Source: Blastobasis lacticolella (taxonomy: Eukaryota > Arthropoda > Insecta > Lepidoptera > Blastobasidae). From it: a stretch of 64,000 nt of DNA. How positions within the stretch are numbered: position 1 is the stretch's first letter; each line of letters opens with the position of its first letter. The position numbers and the translations under genes were made by a program. The stretch lies in contig LR990048.1 of the NCBI GenBank assembly GCA_905147135.1, positions 18,646,563 through 18,710,562 of the forward strand. Reading direction: 5' to 3'. Below are positions 32,224 to 42,909 of this stretch, piece after piece. Below the pieces are notes generated by a model that was not told the DNA's origin, did not search any database, and saw only the letters and a list, made by a program, of their open reading frames with translations.

Positions 32224-33930
32224 TTATTTTAATTTCTTATTGGAATTACGAGCATGTATATAAATTTCCAATAGGAAAAAGAGAAGACACACACCACACA
32301 TAAAAAGCAAACAGTAGAAACAAGCTTGCAAATCCTTCATATTCAGCGGTCTGGTTGCACTACTTTCAATTTTAAATTGCATGGGTTGGAAGTCTGTGAC
32401 AACTTTTTCCATTAAACCAGATTCAACTAGATTGCTTAAAGTTAAGGCTAACTCGTGGATAGCTCCCCATCCCGCCCTCACCCGAAGACCTGACGGAAAT
32501 TCGATCTTAGACTCATCCAAAACTTGCAGAGTGTACGGGCTCGTGGAGACATCAATCTCTAGCTCAAACAATAAAAAGCGCTTCCCATATCCTATGTCTT
32601 TTATAAGTTGATAGGATTCAGCAATCGTTACCACTTTAAATTTATTTCTTATTTTTGGATCTTTTATGTTCGCAAAATAAAGTGTTTGTCCACCAAAATC
32701 GGGTATGACTTTTACAGCTTCTTCGAATGTTCCCAGATTAGGCTCTAATATGAATTTCTGTAAACCGTCTACTAGGTTGCCTTGATACTCAATGCGTATA
32801 ACGAAGCAAAACCAAATCCACAGTACAAACATACTGTTAACAATGTAACATTTCGTTTCAAATGGTATTTCTTGGCCCAAAAACATTACGTATGCTTGGA
32901 AGGCAATCCCTTGTCTTCTTTCCGGTTTAGAGAGAGAAAAACGTCTCACTAGTTTAGTAGCGATAACAAACATCGTGAAACTGACAGCAATGTAAATGGT
33001 CATCTCATTGGCGAACGGAAGAAGCACCCTCGCCCAGGCGTGGATCTCTCTTTGCATTGGTCCGTAGCAAGCAACGTATACTCGTGTAAGGTATATCGCT
33101 GATGTATTCACCATTCTGTCTGCATATAGCAATGAAGTAGGAAATACTATGTCAATTTGTCGACTGACAAGAGCATTTGTAAAATGTGTGGATTTCGTCA
33201 CCACAACGCCTTTGAATGATGCGTTCAATTTCTTTTCTATGAACTCGAATTGTTTGCCCACTATTCCCCCAAATGCGACTACAGCACCATTTTGCACTTT
33301 CACGCCATAGAAAGGCATTAGACCGTCGAGCGTCGTGCCCACTCTTACCGGACATCCATGGAAGTTGACAAACTTCCTCGGAAACAAATTGTTGGTTAAA
33401 CCGTTTAGTATTACGGGTTTGACGTCCCCACATATTCCATTTCCGTATGGCATAAAAGTGGAAAGTTGTATCTTGCCCCTATCATCAACACTTACTGCAA
33501 GGACGTCACTCACACTGTGCGCCCACGCGGTCCTCATGATGTTTTTGAGTTCTAGTTGCGTCGATGTCGCGTCCGCGAGGAGTATTAGTATCACTCGTAG
33601 GGGATTGAAACTTTCTTTAGAAATGATCGTCAGGAAGCGTTGGAAAGGAAGCGTCGTGTCGACAAGTAGTATCAGCTGCGAGTACTTTCCGGCGTGGTAG
33701 TTGTTGCGGATGCTTTCCTCTGGCGCATCAGCAGGCGCAGTCAGCACTGTACCTGTGTACTGTTCAAGGAAGCTAGCGGCTGATTGGCGGTGCGTATCGC
33801 ACCAAGAGATGGCACTGACACGTTCCGCAAAAGTTTCGTTGGCGATGCGAGCTGCTACTGATATCAGCTCTGCATTGCGGTCCGGTAGTATCACCCCTTG
33901 AAGGAGCAACATTATTCCCACTGCTTCCAT
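32224..33930 (-). CDS. Divergent ionotropic receptor, copy A (intronless, 568 aa)
   Basis: Variant ionotropic glutamate-receptor family; members form ligand-gated cation channels in chemosensory neurons. Seen: a hydrophobic start (residues 4-14), an extracellular region, ligand-binding half S1 (about 188-300, beginning FVNFHGCPVRVGTTL), TM1 (about 309-328), pore region QGIAFQAYVMFLGQE (340-354), TM2 (361-380) followed by EYQGNLVDGL as in the family, S2 (about 395-525) and TM3 (535-556). It is a single uninterrupted exon, and its length suits divergent lepidopteran IRs. Intronless genes in moths include the IR7d and IR100-type groups; I cannot assign the subgroup. No neighbouring partner subunit is present. 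The start is the first ATG of the frame. Confidence 0.92.
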   Translation of the reverse strand: MEAVGIMLLLQGVILPDRNAELISVAARIANETFAERVSAISWCDTHRQSAASFLEQYTGTVLTAPADAPEESIRNNYHAGKYSQLILLVDTTLPFQRFLTIISKESFNPLRVILILLADATSTQLELKNIMRTAWAHSVSDVLAVSVDDRGKIQLSTFMPYGNGICGDVKPVILNGLTNNLFPRKFVNFHGCPVRVGTTLDGLMPFYGVKVQNGAVVAFGGIVGKQFEFIEKKLNASFKGVVVTKSTHFTNALVSRQIDIVFPTSLLYADRMVNTSAIYLTRVYVACYGPMQREIHAWARVLLPFANEMTIYIAVSFTMFVIATKLVRRFSLSKPERRQGIAFQAYVMFLGQEIPFETKCYIVNSMFVLWIWFCFVIRIEYQGNLVDGLQKFILEPNLGTFEEAVKVIPDFGGQTLYFANIKDPKIRNKFKVVTIAESYQLIKDIGYGKRFLLFELEIDVSTSPYTLQVLDESKIEFPSGLRVRAGWGAIHELALTLSNLVESGLMEKVVTDFQPMQFKIESSATRPLNMKDLQACFYCLLFMCGVCLLFFLLEIYIHARNSNKKLK

Positions 33931-34139
33931 GACTAAGAACTGAGTTCATATAAATAAATTTCTTTACGTCAGGTTTAATACTAGGTATGTGGGATATACA
34001 GAATGACATGCAACGAGTGTTAAAGTTAATGGGTCAATAGAGCGGTAGAAAGTACACACTTGTACGCTTTTGGTATTATAGGGTGTTTGAGTTTTTATAT
34101 TCGTTTGAGGTTTTAATTAATCATAAATCTTTTTAATAA

Positions 34140-34372
34140 TTATGCGCCATCTAGCCCAAAAGTAATTAAAGTAAAAGTAAGAAAAGCTTGTGTTGTGGGT
34201 GCTAGACCACTGATAACCTACTTTTACAATTTTTAATACATACCTATTACACATATGACACCCAGACCTGTAATAGAAATTAAAATTAATCATTTTAATT
34301 TCTGCGAGGCCGGGAATCGAACCCGGTCAACCAACTGAAACACGCAGAAGCATCTTACGTCAATGGTAGTCA
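34140..34372 (-). mobile_element. SINE family 2, in copy A, upstream of the receptor
   Basis: Tail CGCCATCTAGCCCAAAAGTAA (34,143; one family mark) to a tRNA-like head GGGAATCGAACCCGGTC (34,312). It lies 0.2-0.45 kb 5' of the receptor start and is also present in copy B, so it predates the duplication. Confidence 0.75.
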
Positions 34373-34449
34373 TGTACATTTTTTCCAAATGTCGCCAGAT
34401 CTTCCACTCTGTATAATAACTAACTTTTATTTATTATGATTATTATTAT

Positions 34450-34575
34450 TTGACTAGCCAGGCATTTGACCGCCACCTCATCTGGTGGTAAGTGACGATG
34501 CGGCCGATAATGGAGCATGCCTGTCTACGAACAGCCAATTCACTCTAGCCTTGAAGGCATCCAGATTAATTGTAT
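34450..34575 (-). repeat. LINE 3' end (19,080 family)
   Basis: 'TTGACCGCCACCTCATCTGG', then GATGCGGCCGATAATGGAGC. Its duplicate is at 53,706-53,830. Confidence 0.75.
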
Positions 34576-34919
34576 CTTAACCAAGACTAACTACATATAT
34601 CTACTACCTAATTAAAAAAAACAAATTCTTGCCATTGTTCAATAAGCAGATAGCTCCATTGATTAAGAACGTGAAGTTTATCTACATCTTAACTTATATA
34701 TTATAAACATAAGTTACATCTTATTCTTTACACATGTAATTTTGTAAATGTTCACAAATTGCTAAAAATGTATGATAGAATTGACTATTTGCTTCCTTAA
34801 AATCATTTTTACTGCTCTAAATCGTACAATTTTGTCAAATAACATCAGACTTTGGGTAGGCTTAAAGAAACAAACCAAATATTCCATTGCACTTCCGTTC
34901 TTTTGTAGAGTATGTTATG

Positions 34920-35015
34920 TCATCATCATCATCACAGCCCATAACAGTCCACTGCAAGACTTAGGGCCTCTCCCACGAAAGGGGAGGTCATTGCCATAAT
35001 CTCCACGCTTGGCAG
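34920..35015 (-). repeat. RTE-type 3'-end repeat, truncated
   Basis: CATCATCATCATCACAGCCC, then 'GGCCTCTCCCACGAAAGG'. Confidence 0.75.
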
Positions 35016-35595
35016 GCTTGGTTATGTGTTGTGAAATAAATCATTTATTTATATATTTAGGGAATAAAACACTATATCTAAATCACGAAGTTACATTCAA
35101 ATTAAAAAATGCAAAGAAATCTATATAATGTGTACATAGATCTCTGTGATAATAAACAATATCATTAGGCAGATAGACACCAAAGAGCTTGGACTAGATA
35201 CCATCTCTTTGACTGCAGCATACACCATCTGCGACTCTTTGGTTTACTTCATGGGAGGTTTTCCGAGAGCCAATTAAAAAGAAAAAATAGTTCAAATAAT
35301 TGCAATAGATGGCGTTGATTAGACAAGATTCTCAAAAGAGACATTAAACATTTTGCGCTTTCTTCTTAGAATAGGTACTAAAACTGTGTACTGTATTTAT
35401 CTTTCATGAATTATATCAGAGTAACTTTGGTTACCAAATTCAGTACTTGACAATCCTGCCTAAGCAGCTCCATCTAGCGAGGCACGCCAAAACTACAGTT
35501 TTTACTTCTTAAAGTGGCTGTCAGAAAGTCCCCCACTGTGTGATTAATTTGAGGTGGTTTATTTTATTAGATTATGTTTATTTTGTATGTTGCGA

Positions 35596-35735
35596 AGAGC
35601 GTCGGTAACCGGGCGGTTGAGTATCCAACTAGTAAGCGAGAGGTACAGTGTTCGAATGCCGCTGCGGCCGTGTACCAATGACTCTTTTCTGAGTTATGTA
35701 CATTAATACTAACCGATGCTCTTGACCTACATCGG
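35596..35735 (+). mobile_element. SINE family 1, 3'-truncated
   Basis: A head with GAGCGTCGGTAACCGGGCGG and a mutated B box (TGTTCGAATGCC). It ends within the middle region. Confidence 0.75.
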
Positions 35736-35897
35736 CGAGTGCAGATTTTTTTTATCCGTTTAGACTGATGGCCAGTTTAGCTAATTTATTTTTATTTTAA
35801 CGTTCTTTCTCAATTTATTTTACACTTAGGACAATATAGTATACTTAATTGGCATTTTTTATTTACGTTGATTATTATTTGTTATTTATTGTTTTTA

Positions 35898-36163
35898 GAG
35901 CGTCGGTCGCCGGGCGGTTGAGTTTTCAACTCATAAGCGAGAGGTACCGGGTCCGAATGCCGCTGTGACCATGTACCAAGGACTCTTTTCCGAGTTATGT
36001 ACATTATTTAAATACTAACCGATGCTCTTACGGTGAGGGTAAACATTGTGATGAAACCTGCAAATTCAGGCAACTGAATTTGTAACCATGATCCAATCTG
36101 GTCAGGTTCCCCTGGTAGCAGGGTCACGGAGGTCAGGTGGCAATTGTTCTGCTGTAATTACAT
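35898..36163 (+). mobile_element. SINE family 1, truncated at the 3' side
   Basis: GAGCGTCGGTCGCCGGGCGG through 'GATCCAATCTGGTCAGG'. Its middle to 3' part is the start of the segment duplicated at 54,039. Confidence 0.8.
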
Positions 36164-36519
36164 TTCAAATGGTTGCCGCTATTGCCATAAAGTGCTTTAA
36201 ACGTCCGTCAGTTAATAACTTACAAAAAATCCTTTTCAAGTTGAGATTATCCTGTAACAACGTACTGTTTCAAAAGGTGGTTCACATTTTACATGATACA
36301 ATATAATTTTAGGCAGTAACACTAAAGTAAAATACAGGTAATTATGACCAAATTCGTGTTTGATCACGGTGTGTGCTAGCGGCAATTATCTGGGGTCGTG
36401 AGCATACAACTGTATAAAGTATGGTAGTAATGTAAATATGAGTACTTACATTCAAATAGCTCTAATAGTGGAATAGATTAAAGTAGGTAGAGGTAAATTA
36501 ATAAAAATAATCATCTAGC

Positions 36520-36705
36520 CGTTAATGTCTCGGTTGTGCTTTTCGCGCACCAGGGCCCGGTGTCCGATATGACCATGATTCAGGATTTGGCAGATCGGAT
36601 ATTTATCGGGGAACCTTACCAAATTGGATCATGATTACATATTCAGTCGCCTGATTGAGCAGGTTTTATCACAATGTTTTCCCTCACCGTAAAAGCATCG
36701 GTCGT
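36520..36705 (-). mobile_element. SINE family 1 fragment, inverted
   Basis: 'TCTCGGTTGTGCTTTTCGCG' through GTTTTCCCTCACCGTAAAAG. The tRNA head is missing. It faces the plus-strand copy at 35,898 about 0.36 kb away. Duplicated at 54,568-54,755. Confidence 0.75.
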
Positions 36706-36924
36706 GAGCCAATACGACAATTACCTGATTACCAATCAATTCAATTGATCACCAATTAATTTCTTCAAAACATTAGCTTTTTTCAGTAGATCGACTTTTT
36801 AAATTGGAGTACAATTATTAGACGTTTTCATACCAAAACATCTGCAATCAAAAACATGAATATTTTCAACAATGCGATGTCAACAGTATTTCTATCAGGT
36901 GGTAGGAAAGAAGTCTGTCAAGCT

Positions 36925-37250
36925 TCGAGTCCGAATGAGTGAGTACTATCGCCTTATCTATTTCTGCGGCCAAGCAACAATGCGTGCATTGATGTGTTCT
37001 GGTTTGAAGGGTTAGGTAGCCAGCGCAATTACAGGCATGAGGCATTTCATAGTAGCCCTCACAGTGGCAACACACCTGCGTACCAGGAGTGAATGAACTT
37101 TTTCTAGCCAATCTATAAAATTAAAATTTTATAATATTACATATTGATCTACATAGTTCGGGACTTATGTTTTCATAACCCCTTTTATATGCGATAAAAG
37201 ATAGCTTGAAAAATATAAATAATGGACTAAGTTTTTATATTTTTTCCCGG
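36925..37250. other. No gene seen; scrap of repeats X and T
   Basis: 36,925-37,085 carries the TATCTATTTCTGC(G)GCC and GCGCAATTACAGGCATGAGG words also found in block X. The rest is AT-rich. Confidence 0.45.
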
Positions 37251-37252
37251 CT

Positions 37253-37935
37253 GTAACTTCTCAGTATCCCTAATACTTTTATTTCTGTATAAATACATAC
37301 ATACGAAGTATCTACCTATAAAGAGTAGACATTACAAAATAAAATCATTTCACATATTGTGATTTGGCCGTAAGCAAGTGATCGTCTAGTTATTGATTTA
37401 AATTTTCAGACCTATTACGTTGTGTACACATTTTAAAAAACGTCCCAAGGAATATGTAAGTTTTATAGCAATGAGGAGTTTTCTAGTAGGTATTGTCAGT
37501 TGGTTTCAAAAAGCATCAACAGATGGCGCTCCTACAATTTTGGTAATATTTTGTAAATCTGTATGATAGTGGCAGTGATTTCATGCAGCCAACTAATACT
37601 AAACTTAAAAATAAAATTTTTATTAATAAAAACATAACTGATAAAGGTTGAACGAAATGTACAAAGAAGTATTTATATAAGTTGACACTATGTTCCATTT
37701 TTATTATAACCTCAAAAATGGTTGAAAACTGTTGAAAAACACAACATTATCCAATACAACGTACCCAGTGTTTATATCCTCTTTGCTAAGAACCTATTTC
37801 AAGCGATTATCAATTACCAAAATTGTCGGAGCGCCATCTAGTGAGTGGTTAGGAATGCTTTAGATACCTATTGGAAAACTGCTCATTGTCTGTAATTCAA
37901 CCGCACGAATATTCGGAAGATATTCGCAAATGAAT
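37253..37935 (-). repeat. Repeat R, interrupted copy
   Basis: Reverse-orientation homologue of 25,100-25,300, split by the element at 37,473-37,888. Confidence 0.7.
37473..37888. mobile_element. MITE inserted in repeat R
   Basis: The arms 'AGATGGCGCTCCTACAATTT' (37,520) and AAATTGTCGGAGCGCCATCT (near 37,823) are near-perfect inverse copies. The outer ends (AGTTTTC and GAAAACT) also pair. The 25.1-kb copy of R lacks the segment, which fixes the insertion boundaries. Confidence 0.7.
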
Positions 37936-38412
37936 AAAATAGGTACCAATGCTGTGAGACATTTCTCGCACCTCGTAGCACTTGCTGAGTGGGGCTCCTT
38001 TTATACTGGCCGCCGTGGCACTAATAGTATCCTTGGAAACAACCCAGTCATGTTGCGTGTGTGGTTGTCTTTAAATGCGTTTCTTAGTTTAATTATGCTT
38101 TCGATTTTGTATCTGTTATTTTGTCGTCGTGCACCATTTATAATAAACTAGCTTTTACTAGCAGCTCAGACCGTTTAAAATCCGGTTTTAATGTATCAGA
38201 TCCGTTTCCGCGGGAATGATATTGTATTTTGAGATAGATATGTTATAGCCCATGTGCTATTCTGATTTATAAGCTATATTGCTGCCAAATTTCGTCAAAA
38301 CCCGTTTAGTAGTTTTTGCTTGAAGGAGCAGGTACAATCATCCAAACATACAACCTTTCAATCTTTCACATTTATCACATTAGTAGGATTATTTTTTATT
38401 ATTTTCATTTCG
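37936..38412. other. No gene seen
   Basis: A 73-codon open stretch (37,930-38,151) has one hydrophobic run but no domain. 38,160-38,350 has a LINE- or Helitron-like feel (CCCGTTTAGTAGTTTTTGC, then GAAGGAGCAGG) but I cannot assign it. Confidence 0.35.
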
Positions 38413-38502
38413 TGAATTAAATCACTTTTTGTACACTTTTTGTGCAATTTAATAAAATTGTATAATAAAGTGGAACTAGTGTACAAAAAGTGATTTAATT
38501 CA
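38413..38502. repeat. Perfect 25-bp inverted repeat, 40-bp loop
   Basis: TGAATTAAATCACTTTTTGT at 38,413 continues to GTACACT at 38,437. The exact reverse complement occupies 38,478-38,502. Confidence 0.88.
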
Positions 38503-38681
38503 TAATAATGGAGTTCCATCATGAAGTGACAACACAAAGTGTTAAATATTTATTTTCATTTCTTTTTACTAACACCTGAATTAACCTTTTTGACGTTTGG
38601 GGACCACTTCTATATTTGTCTCTTTCTAACTATGACCAGTTCAGATAATCGGTGTAATATCTTTATACGAATAACGTGTGG

Positions 38682-38860
38682 TGTCCAACCAGCACCAACC
38701 CCTAACACTCGTGGGTGTCGTACAAGGCGACTAAGTTTTCGAGGAAATAGATCTAGAGTCTCCGTAAGCTGGAAAATAGGCAGCAGCTTCTTCAATTGTT
38801 ATATTTCCAACACTGCGACCTCCAACCCGCCTGCCAACCTCTTCTTTCGTGGGAGAGAAT
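38682..38860 (+). repeat. RTE-type 3'-end repeat, truncated
   Basis: 'GTCGTACAAGGCGACTAAG' to 'CTTCTTTCGTGGGAGAGAA', lacking the GATGATG tail. Confidence 0.7.
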
Positions 38861-38894
38861 TATAAAAGATAACGAATAGATTGTAAAGCAATAA

Positions 38895-39095
38895 CTTGAC
38901 TCATCTTTATATAATTCTTCTGTGAGTGTGTATGTCACTGAACTTCTCTCAAACGACTGGACCGATTTTGATGAAATTTTTTGTGTGTGTTCAAGGGGAT
39001 CTGGGAATGGTTTAGATTCACAATTTTGTAAAAAAAGTTTGAAATTTTCAAATTAAAGACGTGTAGACAGGACAACGTCTGTCGGGTCCGCTAGT
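38895..39095 (+). mobile_element. Helitron-like non-autonomous element
   Basis: It begins near TCATCTTTATATAATTCTTC and ends GTCGGGTCCGCTAGTA. The body has the familiar 'GGACCGATTTTGATGAAAT' wording of lepidopteran Helitron-like repeats, recognised from memory. There are no inverted ends, as expected for Helitrons. Confidence 0.5.
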
Positions 39096-39479
39096 AAAGT
39101 TATAAAATTGTTATAACCGCTAGTAAATTACGATCAGAGCCAAGGCTCAATGCGCCGTCATTAAATCCCTCCGTTCAGATAAATTAAAAAAGTTAACCTT
39201 TCCCTAACTCAGTTTCCGCAGAAATATTAATAACACCATTAAAAGTACATTTATCAACTGGGGAAGGGGACTTTTTTGGCCGCCAAAAAGAATCAATTGG
39301 ACGGATTTCTTCCGGGTAGGAAATGATAGGGACCGAGGGTCAAATTGCCGAAGTTAGGACATTTTGAAACTATTCCAATTCTGTAGTCCAACCATCTAAC
39401 TCGGTAACGTGTCTGCACGCGACGTCTTCGTTTCGATAACGTTTCGTACTCGCACCTATAACTGTTGTCGTTTACAATA

Positions 39480-39800
39480 GGAGCGTCGGTGGCCTAGTCG
39501 TTAAGGTATCCAACCAGTAAGCGAGAGGTACGGGGTTCGAATCCCACTACCGCCATGTACAAATACCTCGTTTCTAAGTTATGTACATTAGTTGAATTCT
39601 AACCGATGCTCTTACGGTGAGGGAAAACATCATGATGAAATATGCATATTCAGGCGACTGAATGTGTAACAAAGATCAATCTGGTTAGGTTCCCCTGGTT
39701 ATGGAGGTCCTGGATCCCAAATCCTGGATCTTGGTCAAGGCGGACCTCAGGCCCTCGTGCGCGAGAGCACAACCAAGACATTAACGCCAAGATGACTACT
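39480..39800 (+). mobile_element. SINE family 1, near full length
   Basis: A head with A box TGGCCTAGTCG and B box GGTTCGAATCC (39,534), a middle with a short deletion around 'GGTTATGGAGGTCCTGG', and a tail ending CGCCAAGATGACTACTATG. Confidence 0.85.
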
Positions 39801-39919
39801 ATGAATATTAGATTAATCAAATTAATGGAAGATAAAATTATCAGGCTTAAATCATCCCGGTTGACTGGTAGATATGGCTATTTTAGCTTTAAGTCCACCA
39901 CTGTACACCAAGATTATGC

Positions 39920-41290
39920 TGCGAGTATTGAAATAGTGCGGTAGTTAGTTGCAACAGTTTTGTCTCCTGATTTGAAAATTGGATGAACTATTGCTTTCTT
40001 GAGAGCATCGGGAAATACACCATTCGAAAAATAATAATTAATAATATGTGTTAAGGGCGATGCTAAAGTGGCTTTATGGTTTTTTAAATATTGGGCGTTA
40101 TCCCGTCACAGTCACTTTTTAGAGACGCTATGACACGTTTTCGTCACGTCACCTCGTCCTTGTCAGTTTCCAACAAAACGAAAGATGCACTCGGTTGCTC
40201 GTTTATGTTAGTGTTATTATTGTGTTCATGAATGCTATTGATAACGGCATTTTTTGCAGAATTGCCTCAGCTAGAGGCTTTCCCGCATTGACAAATGTAC
40301 GGTTCACGTAGTCTACCGACGATTTTGGAGTAGATTTCGCTTGTAACAGATTGTCAGTAGTTTCTTTATTCTTTTTAGTATTGGTGACATTCATAATCGT
40401 GTTCCGTGACTTTTTGGAGTTGGTACCCGCTTATTTAAGTTTGGCCCTTCGTATTCTACGATCTTTCTTCTACACTACTTGTTACAGAAATTTTTGTATC
40501 TTTACCAGGCAACTTACCACTAGTCATACGTTCTATAGCCTTGGCAATTTGCTTTGCGGAGAAACGGTTGTCCGTTTCATCATGCACAAGCATTTCATCA
40601 CTACTGGTTGACGAATAAATCCCCTTGCACGACGGACCCAGCAATGAATCTACTTTAGAATGCTTCATAAAAGTGCTTGCAATGGCCTCAGGCGTACTCT
40701 CACCACCGACATTTACAGGAAGCCCAGTGTTAATATCAAGCTTACGCGTTGCCTTCTTGAAATCAAGTCAAATTTCTTGTATGAGCAATAGGTACGTGGT
40801 TTTGACTCGTAAATCATACCGGACATTGGTATGTTATAGAATAACTGGACTAGATATTTAAGCCTGCCCTCGCCATGGGCTTTACGTACGTATTTATTCC
40901 AGTCAACAACTGAGCTACCCCTGCTTCGCTGCTTAAGAAATTTTGAAGCTCGTTGCAAAATAACTTGTTGGGGTGCGCATTAAAGTTTCCCAATAAATAC
41001 ACAGCCTCCACTCCACTACTGTCAACCACTGCACTAATAGCACAGTCTGTGAAATCGGGTGAATTTTGTACTATGACCGTAGGATGTAAATACTGCATAT
41101 AATTATCGAGCAACCACACAGACTACATTCAATAGCCGCGACGCGTGAGTTATCACAATGGACAACTGAGACCTCCTCAAAAAGGCTTTTTCGCCACAGG
41201 ATTATGACGCCCCCTTAATATTCCCGCTGCCGTATCTACCCCTGATTTTTCCGTGTAATCAAAGTCTTCATGAATTAAACATAGATATGG
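39920..41290 (-). pseudogene. Jockey-type LINE ORF2 relic (endonuclease to RT start)
   Basis: In coding order: DFTDCAISAVVDSSGVEAVY, LLGNFNAHPNKLFCNELQNF (endonuclease, about 41,060-40,940), 'VDWNKYVRKAHGEGRLKYL', 'FSAKQIAKAIERMTSGKLPG' (linker before RT, about 40,570-40,510), KPLAEAILQKMPLSIAF, and finally 'FPDALKKAIVHPIFKSGDK', NYRTISI (about 40,015-39,925). Many stops and frame changes. The remainder of the RT is missing. Confidence 0.75.
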
Positions 41291-41305
41291 AATGTCGTGT
41301 TGGCC

Positions 41306-41575
41306 TTGTGGTGTCCGGCAGAGTAGAATAGCACCAAAGCCTTACACTCGTGGGCTAATATTTTCTATAATTAGTAAATTAGAAAATAGTAGTTAGACAA
41401 TATTAGTTAGTCTCCGTAGGCTGGAAAATGGGCAACAGCGTTTTCCATTGTCATACTTATATTACTGCGATCTCCAACCCGCCTGCCTGGCGTGAAGGTT
41501 ATGGTAATAACCTCCCCTTTCATGGGAGAATCCCATAAGTTTGGCAGTGGACTGTTGTGGGTTGTAATGATGATA
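41306..41575 (+). repeat. RTE-type 3'-end repeat
   Basis: From 'GGCCTTGTGGTGTCCGGCAG' to TGGGTTGTAATGATGAT. About 60 bp of AT-rich sequence interrupts it (41,350-41,405). Confidence 0.75.
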
Positions 41576-41579
41576 GAGT

Positions 41580-42300
41580 CGTGTGTAACCAGGTTGCCTG
41601 TAATGCTATTATATCACACATGTCACACAGATTTCTTATGTTCTCTGTGTGTGAAGCGTGAAGCTTCACAAATTTGAAATTGTGAGTAATTTATTTTAAT
41701 TTATTAGATATTACGAGTATATTATTCTTACCATCTTCAATCCCTTTATTTCTACAGTTAACGAAGCGTCAAAAACTAATCTCACATGGCCAGAAGCTGT
41801 CATTTCAAAATAAATCTAATTTATTTATAGAAACAAAAATGTTGTAGGCATCGTTCAGTCTTAATGAATTTTTTTGTAACTTAAGTTCTTCCGAGGCATT
41901 ATCCCTAATATTATCACAAATGTCCGCCTCAGTAGTATCAATTGCAACGTTCGAAATAAATAGGGGGATCTTAATATCCTCTTTATTAATATCTTAGTAA
42001 ACCTGCCATCTGATTTTGGTGTGGCTTTACCTTTAAGACCCACCACAAAAACCGTGGTTGGGGCACAGACATAACAGACTAAACACAAATCACAAATATT
42101 CCCTGTTCGCTCACTCTACAATGATTATGAATCTTGATATCCCGTTTTTTCGTCTATTCAAATAAGCTCTAAGAAAATGACGCGCGCAATGTTTTGAATG
42201 TTCGACATGTTGCTCAAGCTAGCAACAACCTGAAGTTTCTTTTGAAACGTCTGTGTAAATTTTATAATTTCCAAATAAAATTTAAATCAAATAATTTAAA
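41580..42300. other. No gene seen
   Basis: AT-rich. Open stretches on both strands (for example 41,861-42,088 minus) show no domain. Confidence 0.35.
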
Positions 42301-42305
42301 AGACG

Positions 42306-42904
42306 ATGTATTTTAGTGCACATTTATGTGAAAGCGCAAAGTATGGAAATACACCTGAATTATCTTTTTATTGGTAAGTAATTTCATTCGTGGTCGCGGC
42401 GATCGGGAATCAATTTTATAAATTGTGACAAAAATATGTATCGTAATAGTGTTAATTTGCAATAATTGAAATACTATACCTTAAAACAACTTGCCATTAA
42501 AGATAGATTTCAAATTATTGGCAAATTGAGAAATATTTCGGTGTTCGAAAATATTTAGATGCTAACAGGGTCGGATATAGTATTAATTGTATAAAATTTT
42601 AATACTCAAATCTTGTAAATAGCGGTTCTCAATTTTATATGTTTTAATTAGGGTTTCATACCAAAAATGTACCTAAATGATATTTTAAATGTTCAGACAT
42701 TTTATGAAACAACTTAACGGATTAATCGCGTATTTACGTTTGATTACATTTGTTTGTTTTTCTAGGTTTCCTAAAGACCAGACATGGCGATGTCTGGGTT
42801 GCAAATTAGAAGTGTTGCGTTGTAAACATTTTGAAGAACAAGATAATAAGTGGATGCAAGTCCCTTCTGTCCTGGTGCATCATCATTATATGAATTTTTA
42901 TTGA
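42306..42904 (+). pseudogene. THAP-domain relic (two exons)
   Basis: Exon 1, 42,306-42,373, ends at a GTAAGT donor. Exon 2 begins at 42,766 after TTTTTCTAG. The joined frame has 68 codons: MYFSAHLCESAKYGNTPELS, FYWFPKDQTW, then LRCKHFEEQDN. The second zinc cysteine (C8), the FPKD box and the C-x2-H (CKHF) are as in THAP zinc-finger domains. The first cysteine is missing, and the FPKD-to-CKHF gap is shorter than usual. The domain therefore looks broken, and nothing recognisable follows. It may be a decayed host gene or P-element-like transposon DNA-binding domain. The assignment rests on motif memory. Confidence 0.5.
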
Positions 42905-42909
42905 AAATA

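Larger units (their letters stand above)
31781..34697. repeat. Duplicated block Y, copy A (receptor gene and flanks)
   Basis: Nearly identical to 50,552-53,952 apart from a 480-bp insertion there. It includes the receptor gene, a SINE family 2 copy and a LINE tail. A further matching segment continues at 35,994-36,921 versus 54,039-54,971. Confidence 0.93.
34698..35993. other. Sequence present in copy A only
   Basis: About 1.3 kb separates the two matching segments of copy A. Copy B has 86 bp of Helitron-like sequence instead. It includes an RTE 3' end (34,920-35,015, minus) and a truncated SINE family 1 (35,596-35,735, plus). No gene seen. Confidence 0.7.

Noticed and set aside
33335..33901. 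Long open frames on the plus strand opposite the receptors (also 52,590-53,156)
   Set aside because: Antisense shadows of the conserved receptor coding sequence.
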